From: Paragorgia papillata
Taxonomy: Eukaryota > Cnidaria > Anthozoa > Scleralcyonacea > Coralliidae
Length of the DNA stretch: 64,000 nucleotides
NCBI GenBank assembly: GCA_035771165.1
Contig: JAWNZC010000321.1
Location: 967,501-1,031,500 of the forward strand
Direction of reading: 5' to 3'
Shown here: positions 1 through 12,204 of the stretch, piece by piece
How positions within the stretch are numbered: position 1 is the first letter of the stretch
Layout: every line of letters starts with the position of its first letter
Notes under the pieces: model-generated
Seen by the model: only the letters and a program-made list of their open reading frames with translations
Databases searched by the model: none
What the model was told of the DNA's origin: nothing
Translations under genes and position numbers: made by a program

Positions 1-576
1 TTGGTTGATAAATCGTACACATTACAATTGTTTTACAAAGCCGAAAATCGGGCGAGGTTCTTCTATTGATGCTGCGACGTCATATATTTTAGGAGCAATT
101 TAGACAATACATTTTATTGTTACTAATCCTCACCCCGAATCATAAACAAACCCTAACCCTATATATAACTCTAAACGTAACCCCTACTTTAAGCCTAATC
201 CTAAATCAGTATTAATTCAAAAGGACCGCAGCAGTTTTTCTACGTCACATCATCAACTATTAAAGTACTAGTCTAGCTGGCTCACTTGCATGGTTTTTTG
301 TCTTGATATATTCTTGAAAGAGAAAACACTGATTCGGGAGGTCTATAAATGCATGGACCATGCACTCACTAATGAATAATTATTTGTTGCGATAATTACT
401 TATGGAAAATGAATACACAAATTCTGAACATAGTCTATCTGATCTCAAATGTTTACGTTTGTAAATGTACATGTACAGTACTGCATGCATGATCATATGA
501 TATACAATTACATTGACGGCTGATTAGTATGCGTTTTCTTTCGTCAAAGTCGATTACCAATCAAGAGTTTATTTAT
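1..576. other. Intergenic, no gene seen
   Basis: AT-rich sequence without a supported open frame, repeat unit or RNA gene. A short run of CCTAA-like words near 150-175 is too irregular to call telomeric. Confidence 0.5.
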
Positions 577-845
577 AAAGTTAGGTTTCCATATAGCCGC
601 AAGATCTAGAGCCGCCGGTTTGTCGGCGTCCTGCCGGTGACCATAGCCACTGGAAAGGGAGAGGGCTGTGAAAGTGGGCGTGACTGAGATTTATGTTATT
701 GTTCGCCAAATTCAAGATCACGTGACGTTGAACCTGCATGATTGAGGCATTGAGCACTAAAAAGCAATATTTTACATTAGAGCAGCGAGGTGCGTACCTA
801 CAAGTGCTACAACGAAGTTCTTCCGTGATGGTTTCCATATAAATT
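577..845. mobile_element. Short repeat bounded by GGTTTCCATATA words
   Basis: The word GGTTTCCATATA occurs at 584 and again near 831 in the same orientation. The 584 copy and its flank, which reads on into GCCGCAAG, match the reverse complement of 4432-4456. This suggests a dispersed short DNA element. No target duplication was resolved, so the borders are approximate. Confidence 0.35.
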
Positions 846-1362
846 CCACTTATTTGGACATTATATGCATAGATGGTCCCTCATGAAAACTCCCTTTGCA
901 AAGAATATTTAATAAAGTGCAGTAAATTCGAATAAGCGATCAATGGTCGGACCGAACACGGTGAGAGCCGAGGTAAAATAATGATACAATACTGTTTTGC
1001 CAACAGTACAACTAAAACTAAAATTCGCTTTTGTCTTAATATGAATGGTTGTGCTAAATTATACTTTATTCAAACAACATATATATGTCGTAAGTTGAGT
1101 TGCCTTCATTGAATATTAAATGCACTAAATGTCTGGTGTATTGCGTTTCATAAACAACGGTGAGGACTGGCAATTGTCGTATGCGTATCAGTTTATTAGA
1201 ATAACTAAAGTATTAAGAAACATTGCCATCTGACAACAAAAGTGCAAAACTCCGATTTAATAATGGCACGGAGACGACAAATGCTTTTCGACTGCGTTGT
1301 TCCTTGGTTTTCTTTTATTAATAATTTGTAGACATGCGGCGATTTATGATAATTTCAATTTA

Positions 1363-2804
1363 GGGACGGACCATTAGATTTTTGAGGGGGGGGGTTGGGC
1401 AATTACCAAAAAAAAATTCGAGCACAGCCTTATCCTGGGAAAAAAATATCGTGCACAACAAAACCCCCAGAAAAAAATATCCTGCAAAGTACCATGTTTT
1501 CTAAAAATAGAAAAATATTTATATAGAGTCCTGAGCAGATTGCCACAACACAAAATAAATCACAAGCTATGAATCCATCTTGTTGTTAATATTAAACACA
1601 GACTTGTCAGGTCACTGCTATTAAATAGTGCAACAAACACATTCTGCAGTTTACTTCCATTTTAACAATGTAGAGCAGCTGCTCACTAAATACAAAGATA
1701 TTATTTTGCATTGTAAAAACACAAATATTATTAGTCTCAGGCGCGCAACTAGGGGTTGGGGGGTTGGGGGGGGTTGCAACCCCTGCCCTTTTTAACCCCT
1801 GCCCTTTTTGTGAGACTTCTAATACTAGGTTAGACATTAGATAAACAGATAATTAATCGTCTGTTGTTGTACGCGATACAATTCTCCGCAAATCTGGCGA
1901 GACTCAGAGGCTTCTAGCAGTGGGCCCGGGCGGCAGCTAGGCTGAATATAATTATGATAAATTTTAAATAATGCGAGACCAAAATAAAAATTTCCGCAAC
2001 CGAAAATACGAGAAAAGCGTCCTCAGAATGCAGGAAATGCTGTTTCAGAGACCCAAAATTCAAAAAAAATTCCGGGGGGGCATGCCCCCGGACCCCCCTA
2101 GAATCTCTGCTTGGCTTCTACTCCCAAATTGTTTAGAATACTGGATGACTTTGCCCTTTTTTGCGTCAACCCCTGCCCTCGAAATTTTCTAGTTGCGCCC
2201 CTGAGTCTTTTTAGTGCATAATTTATGATTGTCTATATATTCAAATACTTTCTTGTTTTTATGATAAACTCAACATTTGTATAGCAAAACATCATTTGTG
2301 AAAACATAGGTATATTCAATGACACTTAATATTTTAAAGCTCTGTGTGGCCCTTTTCACCAATTTGGTGAAAAATCTCCCACACAACGCATTAAAATAGT
2401 ATTTAAGTGTCATCTCATATCATATATAGTCAGGGGTGGATTCAGACTCATCTGATAGGGGGGCGTGCATATTTTTCAGGGGGGTGTACCCTTCTTTTAC
2501 TGTCCAAAATTGCATCATTAACATAAAAAATGTTTGTCATAAATTATTAAAATCTCAGTATCCATTGGTTAATGACTGATATGGCCCATTGCGTAATTGC
2601 TTTGTGGTTGTATCTGTATCCTTTCTAGTATTGCTATAAACGTATTGTATGTGTTGGACATTAACAAACATAGGCTCACAAAAAAATATCCTGCAAGCAA
2701 ATGATGTCGAAAAAAAATATCCTGCACAACCTCGAGCGAAAAAAAAAAATTCCTGCACCAAAAAATTGGCCAACCCCCCCCTCAAAAATCTAATGGTCCG
2801 TCCC
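1363..2804. mobile_element. Harbinger-like TIR element, TSD TTA
   Basis: Terminal inverted repeats begin GGGACGGACCATTAGATTTT at 1363 and end with the complement at 2804. TTA sits directly outside both ends (1360-1362 and 2805-2807). The repeats continue inward as a G-rich tract followed by A-rich blocks containing AAATATCCTGCA words. A GG-starting end plus a TTA duplication is typical of PIF/Harbinger elements. No transposase is visible, so it is non-autonomous. A second element (1738-2203) lies inside it. Confidence 0.75.
1738..2203. mobile_element. Nested hAT-like non-autonomous element
   Basis: The ends are CAGGCGCGCAACTAG at 1738 and the complement of CAGGGGCGCAACTAG ending at 2203. CAGGGGCG-type ends are typical of hAT elements. 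AGTCT flanks both ends, but the usual 8-bp duplication is not intact, so family assignment is tentative. The interior repeats the phrase AACCCCTGCCCTTTTT. It sits inside the 1363-2804 element and is therefore younger. Confidence 0.55.
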
Positions 2805-2807
2805 TTA

Positions 2808-4302
2808 TTCACACTATTTTTAATACTTACAATGAAAAATACAAAGTTTACATAGTGATACATAAATAAATCAGAGTTAAATATAAAACAAAATATTTTA
2901 TGAAAGAATATGCTGTGAAAGTGTAATTAAAGTATAAAGCTTTCGAGTTTAATCACTGCCTTGACATATTAATAAGTTGGGGATCAGCAGAGGATGAAAT
3001 ATTAAGATCGTGTCGAAGTAAGAAAATAGACATTGTATAATACGAGAATGAAATTCAGATCAACCTTGGTGACTTAATATTTTTTACATTGAAACAGAAA
3101 GGGTTTTTAAATCACTGGGAATATTTTCCCAGATTTTTGTAGCTGAGAATACGGCTAATTTGCTCACAATGCCAGAGTGTGAATTATTTGAGTGAGCCAT
3201 GCATGAGTTAGCGCTTGATACGATTGTGTAATGTTCAAGGGATGATCATTTTAATGTCACGATAAAGTCCATCATGAAACCGAACGCCGATCATCTACAC
3301 AACGATGCACCACCATATATATTTGTTTACGTCTTATTTGAGAAATGCGCGACTTAAAAACTCTCACGGTCTGTTAAAACCAATCCGATGTTTTTTAGGT
3401 GATTTCTTTGTGCACACAATCATATTATTGAATAAACTAATATCTAAAATTAACGCAGAATCAATGTAAAATATAAAATTTGTCATAAAAATGACGGACT
3501 ACAGTATGCACTATACAGCACTGTCGCTGTCTTAAGTTCGTAGGTCGTCAAAAACCGAATTCCTACCGAATTTTGTTAACGAAATACAAGGGTACTCCTT
3601 TGGACTTGTAAATATCATGTTTCTTGTGGATTTTTAGAAGTCACCATAACCGACATCGTGCCGTTTAACGAAGAACAAGGTTATAATCTAATGTAAGCCA
3701 TATGAAAGAATACACTGGCACAATTCGTATATGTGAAAGTTTATAAGAAATTCCCATATTTAAACCAAATACTGATGACTCAAATGTAAATAATTACCGA
3801 AATAGAGTATGATATTGACCATATTCCTATCTTTGCCGAAATATTTCCCTTACCCAAAATTTATGCTCGCGTTTTGCCTTATATTTCCTCTGACGATACC
3901 TTGTGGTATAGAAGTAACAGCTTAACTTGGTAGAGCAACAACAACCGTTTGTTCACGGCAGATTAAGTTACTACATGTAAAAGAAACCATAGATCAGGAC
4001 ATCGTATATTCAATTGTATGCTTTATGTATTTTGTAAGACCTTTAAAGGGCAACATTCATAGCTTCGACAACGTGGCGTATAATATAATAACGCCTAAAT
4101 AAACTAACAACTTTAATTTGTGGTTCCTTGCCACAAAGTTGTTTTGAAAACGTGAAAACGCTTCAGTTGACGTTGTATATGTGCAACGAGGACGGTGTTG
4201 TGATTATACTCTTGGGACTGTACATTTTCAACGCTTTGTTTTGGTAGAAAAATACTATTGTACTTGGCTAGTCGTCGTGACGTTCGCGTTATGCTTGCTT
4301 AA
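2808..4302. other. Intergenic, no gene seen
   Basis: About 1.5 kb of AT-rich DNA. No convincing exon, tandem repeat or inverted repeat was found on either strand. Confidence 0.45.
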
Positions 4303-4458
4303 TAAGGTTCCCTATTTTTTAACGTCCCCGCGCAACGCCAACGATGTACTCGCGAACCAGACGCAAGCACCACAGTCACATTCTCAGGCGATGACTGCGG
4401 TCGGCAGAACGCCGGCACACCGGCGGCTCTTGCGGCTATATGGAAACCAGGCTTAACA
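4303..4458. mobile_element. Second copy end of the GGTTTCCATATA repeat
   Basis: The right end (4432-4456) is the reverse complement of the repeat at 581-603, including GCCGCAAG and the GCCGCCGG block. The left border at AAGGTTCCCTAT is only loosely similar to the right end, so it is a guess. Confidence 0.3.
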
Positions 4459-5853
4459 TTCAGTCGGCAGCAACAACGTTCAGTTGCTTCTACAACTTTA
4501 AGTGTTAAGCTAGTTGTGTAGCTCGAAATAATATAGCTATGATTTCTGGTCAGATAGTTTTTAACCGTATTATTGTGTAGTTTGGAAAATGGCCGTATTG
4601 AAATTCTAAAAATTCTTAAGTCTTGAGTAGCAACCTGTTCGGTGACGAGGAAGATTTGTTCCGAATTAATTGTCATGTCTGTTTTCTAAATTACTCGAAA
4701 TGAGGCTCGCTGATATAAAGCACAATGAAACTAGTGCAGTATTATCACAAGACGTGTGTTGACATTGATTCTTCGCCTGTGTTACTGACGTCGGTGTTGA
4801 TGCATGTAATATGTGTACTTATCAAACCGAAGAAAACACACTTTATATATTTACGTTTAGATCCTTTAAAATATTTTGTTTGGATTCAACCTTTATTCAA
4901 ATAATTTACACTTAATCTTAGATCAACTTTATAAAACGAATTTATTTTCAGATACCGATCGGTTTAATAACGTTCTAACCGTGTTCTAACGTAACGCCAT
5001 GTTACTTAGTGTTTCATTGAAGAACCTGCCATTAAACTTTACACGTCAGTTCTAATCAGAAATACATGAATAGAATTATTATTATTATGCTACACATTAC
5101 AAGTGATAATATTAGTACTGTTGTTAAAAAGTTAAAGTGTACCTTTAATGTATGAAAATAGTGACAACCACTTTCTCGATCTTTCTTCTTATCTAGCTTG
5201 ATCTTTATTTAATAATGCGGAATCGTTTTACTAACAAAGCGTTCCCTAGCTTCGAACTAAAATCTTAAGCGTGTCAACCAATGAGTGGCTTATGTCAATT
5301 AACTTGACAAACATTTAAATTAAACAAAGCTGGACGCCGCTAAGAAGTGGAATATTAATACATTTCAAGATGAGAGAATTAACAGTTGTTATACAGTATA
5401 TGTACTAAAATACAATCGTCTCTTTCAATGGTCTAAAACGTTGGATAACCATTCCTAGTTATGTTGAAAAGTTGAACTTTTTATTAAGCTTGTTTCACTA
5501 TACTTTAAGGCACAGCTCCAGATGTTGTTGAATAATATAGATTTTGCCGTCATAGTTCATAGAAGTATAATCAATTTAAATTTCCTGTACTTAGCAGGGA
5601 GTAAAGCATTTCGTTATGAAAATCGATCAACAGGAACATCAGCTAGAAAAAGTAATTATCCTTTAGTTTACTTCAGTATACTTTAGGATTTATCTAAAAA
5701 AAATTCAACTTTCGAAAATTATATAGACTGAATCACAACGGTTCTAATAAAAAATTCAGTTAATTTTAATTAATAAAATATATACAATAAACTATTTAAG
5801 ATTAAAAAAATTGCAATATATAAATTATTAACCACCTGCACAGGGAATTATAA
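4459..5853. other. Intergenic, no gene seen
   Basis: AT-rich DNA with no supported gene, repeat or RNA. Confidence 0.45.
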
Positions 5854-6116
5854 ATGAGTTTTGAAGCTGTCAATCTTACAGCTCGGAACACAGTAAATAT
5901 TCCGGTTTCTTCCAAACAGAGTGTTTTGAGATTTAAAGGGTGCACGACAGCCGTTTTTCTATATGCTATATGTTTACTTAGTGTTGTTTGCGTTATCAAT
6001 TGTTTTGAAATATTTTGTCACTTAAGAAATGGTTTATGGTTTGGCGTGCTCCATCGAGTTATGGATGCACGCGAGAAGTATGCAATCAGAAACGCTGTTA
6101 TATTACAATTCATGTT
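5854..6116 (+). CDS. Candidate exon, possible membrane-anchored protein N-terminus
   Basis: An 88-codon ATG frame, more GC-rich than its surroundings. It would encode about 30 polar residues, then a hydrophobic stretch (about residues 31-52, TTAVFLYAICLLSVV) that could span a membrane, then a basic tail. CTGCACAG lies just upstream of the ATG like a splice acceptor, and the stop codon overlaps GTAAAG, a plausible splice donor at 6117. No family was recognised and no downstream exon was identified. A chance open frame is quite possible. Confidence 0.22.
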
Positions 6117-6378
6117 GTAAAGTGGAATGGTCGTCTGCTTTCTAGCGACAGTGCACAGTATAGATATATGTATTTAATGTTTGACTGGAATGCGGATTGT
6201 AATATTGTAACAAACTCGATTATTCGTACGTAAAATTAAACCTCATTAGTAAATAATTCTAAATTTAATTTTACTCTGCCCTAACTTTCACCACATGCAA
6301 TCGTTCTCACGCTCTGTTTAGTTTTGACGTGCATGTCAATTAAAATCAAGACGGCACGTCAATTACAGTAATAAATAT

Positions 6379-6825
6379 AAGGGGGTGTTTATACGGAGAC
6401 GAGCCTGCCCGGGTACCCGAGTTAGCCCGCGCTTTGCCGAGATGATTTTTATTGTGTTTACATGAGAAGGGCTAACTCGCCTAGCCGGGCAGGCTGGCTT
6501 TGTTGTTGTGCTAATTGCGTAATTTATCAGTTCTGGTAAGATACGAAGTCTCATTGTTTTAAATATGAACTGTACATGAACAAGCAGAACTTGTGAATTG
6601 TTCAATAATACGTCGAAAAAAGCTGATAAAAACAAATTTTGTCGCGTGTACGAAGATTTTAGTGCCAGCCCGGGTTGGGAAAAACCAGCCTAGCTATAGG
6701 GAACCCGAGATCTCGGTCTCACAAAGCGGCTATTATAGTGGTTCATATAAACACAAGATGAACTAGCGTAAGCGAGATCTCGCTCGGCAAAGCGGGCTGG
6801 CTCGCCTCCATATAAACACCCCCTT
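6379..6825. mobile_element. MITE with AAGGGGGTGTTTATA ends
   Basis: The left end AAGGGGGTGTTTATACGGAG (6379) matches the complement of the right end at 6825, which reads AAGGGGGTGTTTATATGGAG inward. GAGCC(T/A)GCCCGG blocks follow on both sides. The ends resemble those of the 46197-46412 element (AAGGG-CTGTTCATRTGAGG), so both may belong to one superfamily. A target duplication was not resolved. No coding capacity. Confidence 0.7.
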
Positions 6826-7547
6826 GTAAGGCTACGTTTAACACACGTACCGAACGAATTCGGAGTTGTTATTAAATAATTGTACAATTTTACCTTGCAT
6901 TTACACAAACTCACGTAGAGAACTCAAAAAGCAGATCTAGTTTTTAGCCTGCACGGTTCCAAATTTGTACGTTACCGTGAAGACGGTCTCGTTTCCGTAC
7001 GAATAGCGCGGTAACTGCGAATTGGGTTTGAAGAAAATACTGTCTTCATAAGGTTGCAACATGAAATAATATACCTTTCTCATAATTATAATCAAAAGAA
7101 AAACGTAACAAGGGATTTTTCTCTGAAGAAAGGACGAAATTATAAAAAGACAATTATTAGTAGCGACAACACTTCTTGCCTTCGTGGCAGCGTTGAATAT
7201 ATAGGTTAATTCAACAACTATGCTATATTCAAACAACGCCCACAGTGACCCACCTCCCCTGACAACGCCCACCACAGATTCCACGTATGCCGCAATCGTG
7301 ACATAATGAACCAGACACATACCATTTGACTCTGAAGATGACCGCCCCTGAAGCCGTCGAAACGTCAGTCACTAGCTACCACCACAAACAGTTTTTCTCA
7401 AAACTACTCGACCTAGACTAGCAACTTTATAATACTCCTTGGTTCAAACCATTTACTTTATTATGCTATATTCATCAGATGGCAATTTTCATATGCTTAT
7501 ACATAGAACGAACAGGAGGAAACGTGCAAAGGCTTTGGAGGATTTGA
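6826..7547. other. Intergenic
   Basis: No gene supported. A 127-codon minus-strand frame (6937-7320) has no recognisable domain. A hammerhead-like remnant near 7334-7373 was considered and rejected. Confidence 0.4.
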
Positions 7548-8113
7548 CAGGGGCCGCGGAGCGACTTTCGAAGTGGGGGGGGGGGGCTGAAGGGAAAAAT
7601 TTTCCAGGGGGGTCGAGGGCATACAGTTTTGAAGGGCGTTTTAACAAAAAATTATTAAAACAAAACACAATTTTTAGTTCAGTTTATTAAATAAATCTTA
7701 CAATTTAATAACTTTAAATGCAGCAAAAACAAAACTACAAAATGTATGCAATCGTAACGGGGAATGAAAACGCTGAATCAGTCAAGACGAAAGATGATCT
7801 TTTAAAATCTGCGGTTATTTTGTCCAGCGTCAAGAGCTTCTTCTCGAAAAATACTTCATGTTAAATATACACAATGATTTCAATTTGGTTAAGTTGTTTG
7901 GGCGCGTTTTACTTTAGGATGCTTGGACTATACAAAAAACAACTGTGAATTTCCACATTTAAGAATCAACAGTTTATACATGCAAACCATTTTCTAACAT
8001 GCAGTGGACATTACAGTTTCAATTTCCCCCAGCTTTTATTTTTTTGCCTCTGGCTAAAACGTGGGGGGCTTCAGCCCCTAACCCCCCCAGCCCCACCCCC
8101 TCCGCGGCCCCTG
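7548..8113. mobile_element. hAT-like non-autonomous element
   Basis: The ends are CAGGGGCCGCGGAG (7548) and CTCCGCGGCCCCTG (to 8113), a 14-bp perfect inverted repeat of hAT type. G-rich then C-rich tracts lie just inside each end. The flanks do not preserve a clear 8-bp duplication. No transposase is present. Confidence 0.6.
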
Positions 8114-8753
8114 ACAACGGTCTGTGCTTTTGTAACACGAAGTAAATTCAGTTCTGCCAAATATGAGAGCACCGTATATACTTCGCGAGGATAAGACCTG
8201 CATGGTCGAACATCACTGAATTATCTCCGAATTCGACCAATACCGTGCAAACGAAAGCTAAGTTATCATCTCAAAACTTTAATTAAATGAAGAGCAATAA
8301 CACAATATACATTTACTCGTGCTTTTACATATTGCGATTAATCGAGCCAATTTTTGGTTCAGATGCATATTAAAATGCCAGGCAAACATGCAGCGGAATT
8401 AACTGCCAGTTGGGCTCATTGTTCTCACTATTTTCCAGTTTCCACTGTTCTATATTACCTATCATGTAAGTATTTAAATGTTTATTATTTACCATGCATC
8501 TAAATCTTTATTTTTTCAGCCTATTCTATTGTTTTGCGAGCTATTTGTGTGATTGTCTGAGACTGAGTTGTATTTGTTTCAATCGCAATGTTCTAGGTGT
8601 TAATTTTGGTTAGTTCATTGAGTACCAAGAAATTGTGTGTATTCTAAAATGGGCAAATGCTAAGAGATATCAATGACAATGACGAATTCGACTAACAAGC
8701 ATGATGAGAAAGAAAGGATTGTTCAAAGATGCCTTCATGACTCGCCATCTTTG

Positions 8754-8923
8754 TTTTGTGCAATCTCGCACCCAGAGTCATAAAGCTGTTTTCCATTACG
8801 TCCGCTTTGCCCCCGCGGGCGGAACGTGTATTGTGCATTGTTCTGACTCTCAAAGGCAGCTCCACGTAATGAAAACGGCTTATAGGCCGGGGAAGTTTGA
8901 CACTGGGTACGAGATTGTGTTTT
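8754..8923. repeat. Inverted-repeat element (MITE-like)
   Basis: The sequence at 8755-8803 (with ATCTCGCACCCAGAGTC and TTTTCCATTACGT) recurs inverted at 8861-8923 (ACGTAATGAAAAC then GACACTGGGTACGAGAT). The arms are about 50-60 bp with a centre of about 60 bp. The arms explain the overlapping open frames seen on both strands here. Confidence 0.55.
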
Positions 8924-8940
8924 ATGAGCCGCACAAATAA

Positions 8941-9118
8941 GACATTCGTAGAAAAATTCATGACAACCTCCAACCCCCACTTGAAAATCGGTTGAAGAAG
9001 TCGGTCCCGAAGTGTCTATCAGGCACTTTTTCGGTTTTCACTGTCCAGTATGATGGTGTTTGGAAACTTGAAGAGATGAGTTTAAGGAGAAATGGTAAAC
9101 TTATCAAAAAGACTGATC
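8941..9118 (+). CDS. Exon-like open segment interrupted by a transposon
   Basis: A plus-strand frame with coding-like composition runs from just after a stop at 8938-8940 to 9118, with phrases such as KCLSGTFSVFTVQYDGVWKL. A 459-bp element flanked by CTGATC then interrupts it. Beyond the element the same frame continues KTDQKSRPQSKKYTPC from 9578 before running into a foldback repeat near 9617. No family was recognised and no splice sites were assigned. It could be a decayed exon or chance. Confidence 0.28.
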
Positions 9119-9577
9119 CAGAGTGTCCAACCATTGCGATTTCGTCGGGATTATCCCAATTTTGCTTGAAAATCCCCGAATCCCAATGCGACCTCGATCG
9201 GGATAGGAAAAATCCCGATTTTTAAGATCTGATCTTCAAAATCGGGGATTTTCCTATCCCGGATCGAGGTCTGCTCCCATATACCTGGGAAAGTACTTGC
9301 TTTAGGCCTGTACTCCATAGTGTTAACTCGCAGAAATTCATATCAAAAACGTTAACAAACCTTTATAGAAAGTATAAAACCACAACGCGTTAGAACCCAG
9401 ATCTTCGTAAAATGACAAGCAATTTACCGAGCCTTTTTGCCAGAAATAGTAGCCCGATAATGCTGGAAATGGTGCTTCAGGGCATCCAAATTTCAAAATG
9501 TTCTAGGAGGGGGGGCATACCCGCAGACTCCCCTAGATAGATCTTAATTTGGGAAGGCGTATAGGTTGGACACTCTG
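9119..9577. mobile_element. TIR element with 6-bp flanking duplication CTGATC
   Basis: The ends CAGAGTGTCCAACC (9119) and GGTTGGACACTCTG (to 9577) are exact inverted repeats. CTGATC abuts both ends (9113-9118 and 9578-9583). A 6-bp duplication is unusual for hAT or Harbinger elements. The interior holds a hairpin (9190-9272) and a G/C-rich tract. No transposase. Confidence 0.65.
9190..9272. repeat. Hairpin (long inverted repeat)
   Basis: GACCTCGATCGGGATAGGAA is followed by AATCCCGATTTT, and after a short spacer comes the near-complete complement (AATCGGGGATTTTCCTATCC then CGGATCGAGGTC). Stems are about 35 bp. It is nested in the 9119-9577 element. Confidence 0.7.
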
Positions 9578-9616
9578 CTGATCAAAAAAGTAGGCCCCAG
9601 AGCAAAAAGTACACCC

Positions 9617-10071
9617 CCTGTATATCTTGTTCGATGTTACTTCGTTTATATTTACGCCATTTTTAATAATGCGGTGTATATCATTAACGTTTCGCAGGCG
9701 CTGATTACGATCGGATAGTAGGAAAGGTCTGGGACCAACTATAGTTTTACATCGACTAGTTTTATACCGACTAGGTTTGCAATTTTGTCCCCCAACTGAT
9801 CCAAGGCCAGAGCTCTCGGATAGTAGGAAAAGTACTGGGACCGAGTAGTTTTACATCGGGGTTTGCAGTTTTGCCCCCCAACTGATTCAAAGATGGCAGT
9901 TTCAAATGATTACCCGATTTTGGCCCCAATGCCCTCTTTAGTTTTATTTATGATCTCTATGTTAAGCATTGTAATCAGCGCCTGCGATACGCTAATAATA
10001 TATACCGCATTATTCAAAATGGCGTAAATATAAAAGAAGGAACAACGAGCAAGATACTGTAAAAAAACCCG
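9617..10071. mobile_element. Foldback element, family of 22192-22462
   Basis: The left arm (9627-9712) and right arm (9966-10068) are inverted copies sharing TTTATATTTACGCCATTTT, AATAATGCGGT and CGCAGGCGCTGATTAC. The centre contains two direct copies of a block beginning CGGATAGTAGGAAA (9712 and 9818). The same arm words occur at 22192-22462, which defines a dispersed family. Non-coding. Confidence 0.65.
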
Positions 10072-10444
10072 CATAAAAGAACTCCTATTTTTCCAAGGCA
10101 GGCTAGGCTGAAATGGTTCTTATATGTTGGGTGTGTAGTAAGAAATCTGATAGGTTCTTAACACTTAACAGGTTTTTATTTATAGGGCAAAAACAGTGTT
10201 CCTGATACGGTGTACTTCCTTATAGAGTACGTGCATCTGATTAACTCTTTCTCTCTTTCTTAACTCTTGATATACTCCAGACTTGAACACAATGTGTTAC
10301 ACTAATTATTCAGTATAAAGAAGCAATTGAACAATAGAAACAATACTACCATTAAGTATAAAATAATACCTTTTTTCTGGCATTGATTTAGTATTAGTAT
10401 ACTTTAATATCTGCCATTTTCAAAGACCCTTAAAGCATGCATGC

Positions 10445-11017
10445 CAGGGGCGGCGTAGGCCCCCCAAAAATTGGTAATAGTGGGCCCCAAGCAGGTATAA
10501 GGTCTGGTGAAATCAGTCGGGGCCCAATGTGTGTGAAGTAAGGCGTTACGAAGGTTTGCGTGTTCTATAAAAGACGTAGGATTGGTAGGAATTTTCCACT
10601 ACAACTGTGAAAATCTGAAACGTAAACTTCTGCCTTCTGGACACGCGAATCGTAGTTATCGTACCGTGCAACCTCTATAGTTTAGCTCAATTCTTACAAG
10701 CCAAAATCAAAGTTTTAGAAGTTAAATAAGCTTAAGTGTTAACAATGCATTTAGCTACATTTCAAAATATTTCATAAACATAGTATATTGTATTTTAATG
10801 TGAAGTAAACAACATGCTTTGCCTCCAGGAGTTCAACTTGTAAATGTTATTGATTCTCTAGGTAAAAATCATTAATTAAGATCAATTTTTAGTTTGTGGG
10901 TGGTTTGGATCTTACGACATTATCGCCATTCGCCACATCCATTCGCCCCCCCCCCCCGATAAGTGGGCCCTTATCACGTTGTTTCCCGGTCCCTATTTCT
11001 GAGCCACGCCGCCCCTG
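10445..11017. mobile_element. hAT-like element with 8-bp TSD
   Basis: The ends CAGGGGCGGCGTAGGC (10445) and the complement of CAGGGGCGGCGTGGC (to 11017) are flanked by identical 8-bp copies of ATGCATGC (10437-10444 and 11018-11025). Both the CAGGGGCGG end and the 8-bp duplication are hAT hallmarks. The 573-bp interior is non-coding and includes a C12 run near 10950. The target copy is itself palindromic. Confidence 0.85.
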
Positions 11018-11168
11018 ATGCATGCTCTGTGTTCGGAGCTTTAGTAATGTTTCGCACACGAAACTGCTTCATGATCACATCTTTGTCAGGCTCACTGAAC
11101 TGCATGATTCTTATATATTCTTATATATTGCGTGCTTAATTGGCTGAGTTTCAGCTTGAAGTTTCTTA

Positions 11169-11322
11169 GGCTATGTGCACACGGTAACGTTTCCGAGCGT
11201 TTTCGTATTGTTTCAAGTAATGAGCTGATTGTTCTCGATTCCCTTGAGAACAGTAAACAATACGAAAATGCTCGGAAACGTTACCGTGTGCACATAGTCT
11301 TCGTATACGTGTGGACGTAGCC
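11169..11322. mobile_element. Harbinger-like MITE, TSD TTA
   Basis: The element starts GGCTATGTGCACACGG and ends with the complement of GGCTACGTCCACACG, with TTA on both sides (11166-11168 and 11323-11325). An internal 44-bp near-perfect stem (GTAACGTTTCCGAGCGTTTT and beyond) makes it strongly foldback. The right end carries about 20 extra bases repeating the terminal motif, so the left end looks internally shortened. Confidence 0.75.
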
Positions 11323-11325
11323 TTA

Positions 11326-12170
11326 ATCTGTAGTCAGTGAACAATACTCATTAGTGTGTGCATTCTCTTTGAATCAGTAATCATGTTTTATCAAGCAGAA
11401 ACATGCAAAGGAACTGTATAGTAACAGCTATGAGGAAAGTGCAAGTTGGACAGAAAGAAAATGGGTTAAAAGATGGTTTAATGGTTTGTTATTTTATAGT
11501 TGAGTTTGTTTCAAATTTTACATTTTCACTTTTTTACGCGTAGTACTTTCCAGTGACGTCATTTTAGTTTTATCTGTCCAGATGGTGGTCAAGGACGAAT
11601 GACTAGGTCAATCGTCACCTCCAAAATTTTTTGACATGATATTAACACTTTAGAGTTGTTTATACATTCGTGCTGAAAAATACCGTACGCTTGGGTTATG
11701 CTATAGGTTGTATCAATTGATGTAAAGGCGCAGCGTCAGGTATTAAATTACCGTTTAATTAATAGTTTTGCGCGAGACAAAAATTACATTTGTGTGCAAA
11801 AGAAAGGCATATTCTTAAAACGTTAAAAGAATAAGTCGTTGGTGCATTGTCTTACGGACTATTTAGTCCAAGTTTTGACGTGTGTGATATTCATCATAAT
11901 TTTAATCATGGAAACTTGAATTTGTCCACGATGTTTTTCAAGTTTGTGTCATAGTGATAGTGACACTGTGCCTTTAATTATATTTCGCCTGATGGACTGA
12001 TCACCATCTGGAAATCAAAAATGAAATCTCAAACAAGAGGTCACATGATTGAAGCCTAAGAATAGGCATATACCTCCTACACAGCTCGCGATGAAAAATA
12101 AAAGAGTTGGGTTAAATATATTGCTCATTCTAAATTCGTAGAGATGTATTTGTAGTAGTATAAATTTATT
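11326..12170. other. Intergenic, no gene seen
   Basis: No supported exon or structured repeat in this 845-bp stretch. Confidence 0.45.
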
Positions 12171-12204
12171 ACTTTCAGATTTCATCCAATGAAAAGCTTT
12201 CGTT

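Noticed and set aside
120..200. CCTAA-like words as a telomere remnant
   Set aside because: Only scattered, irregular matches (CCTAACCC, CCTAATCC); no tandem array.
4181..4456. Plus-strand frame with a hydrophobic segment
   Set aside because: It starts at GTG with an upstream stop in frame, and its end is repeat-derived.
7334..7373. Second hammerhead-like motif (CTGAAGATGA ... GTCGAAACGTCAGTC)
   Set aside because: The core reads CUGAAGA and there is no room for a stem III loop between GAAAC and GUC; at best a remnant.
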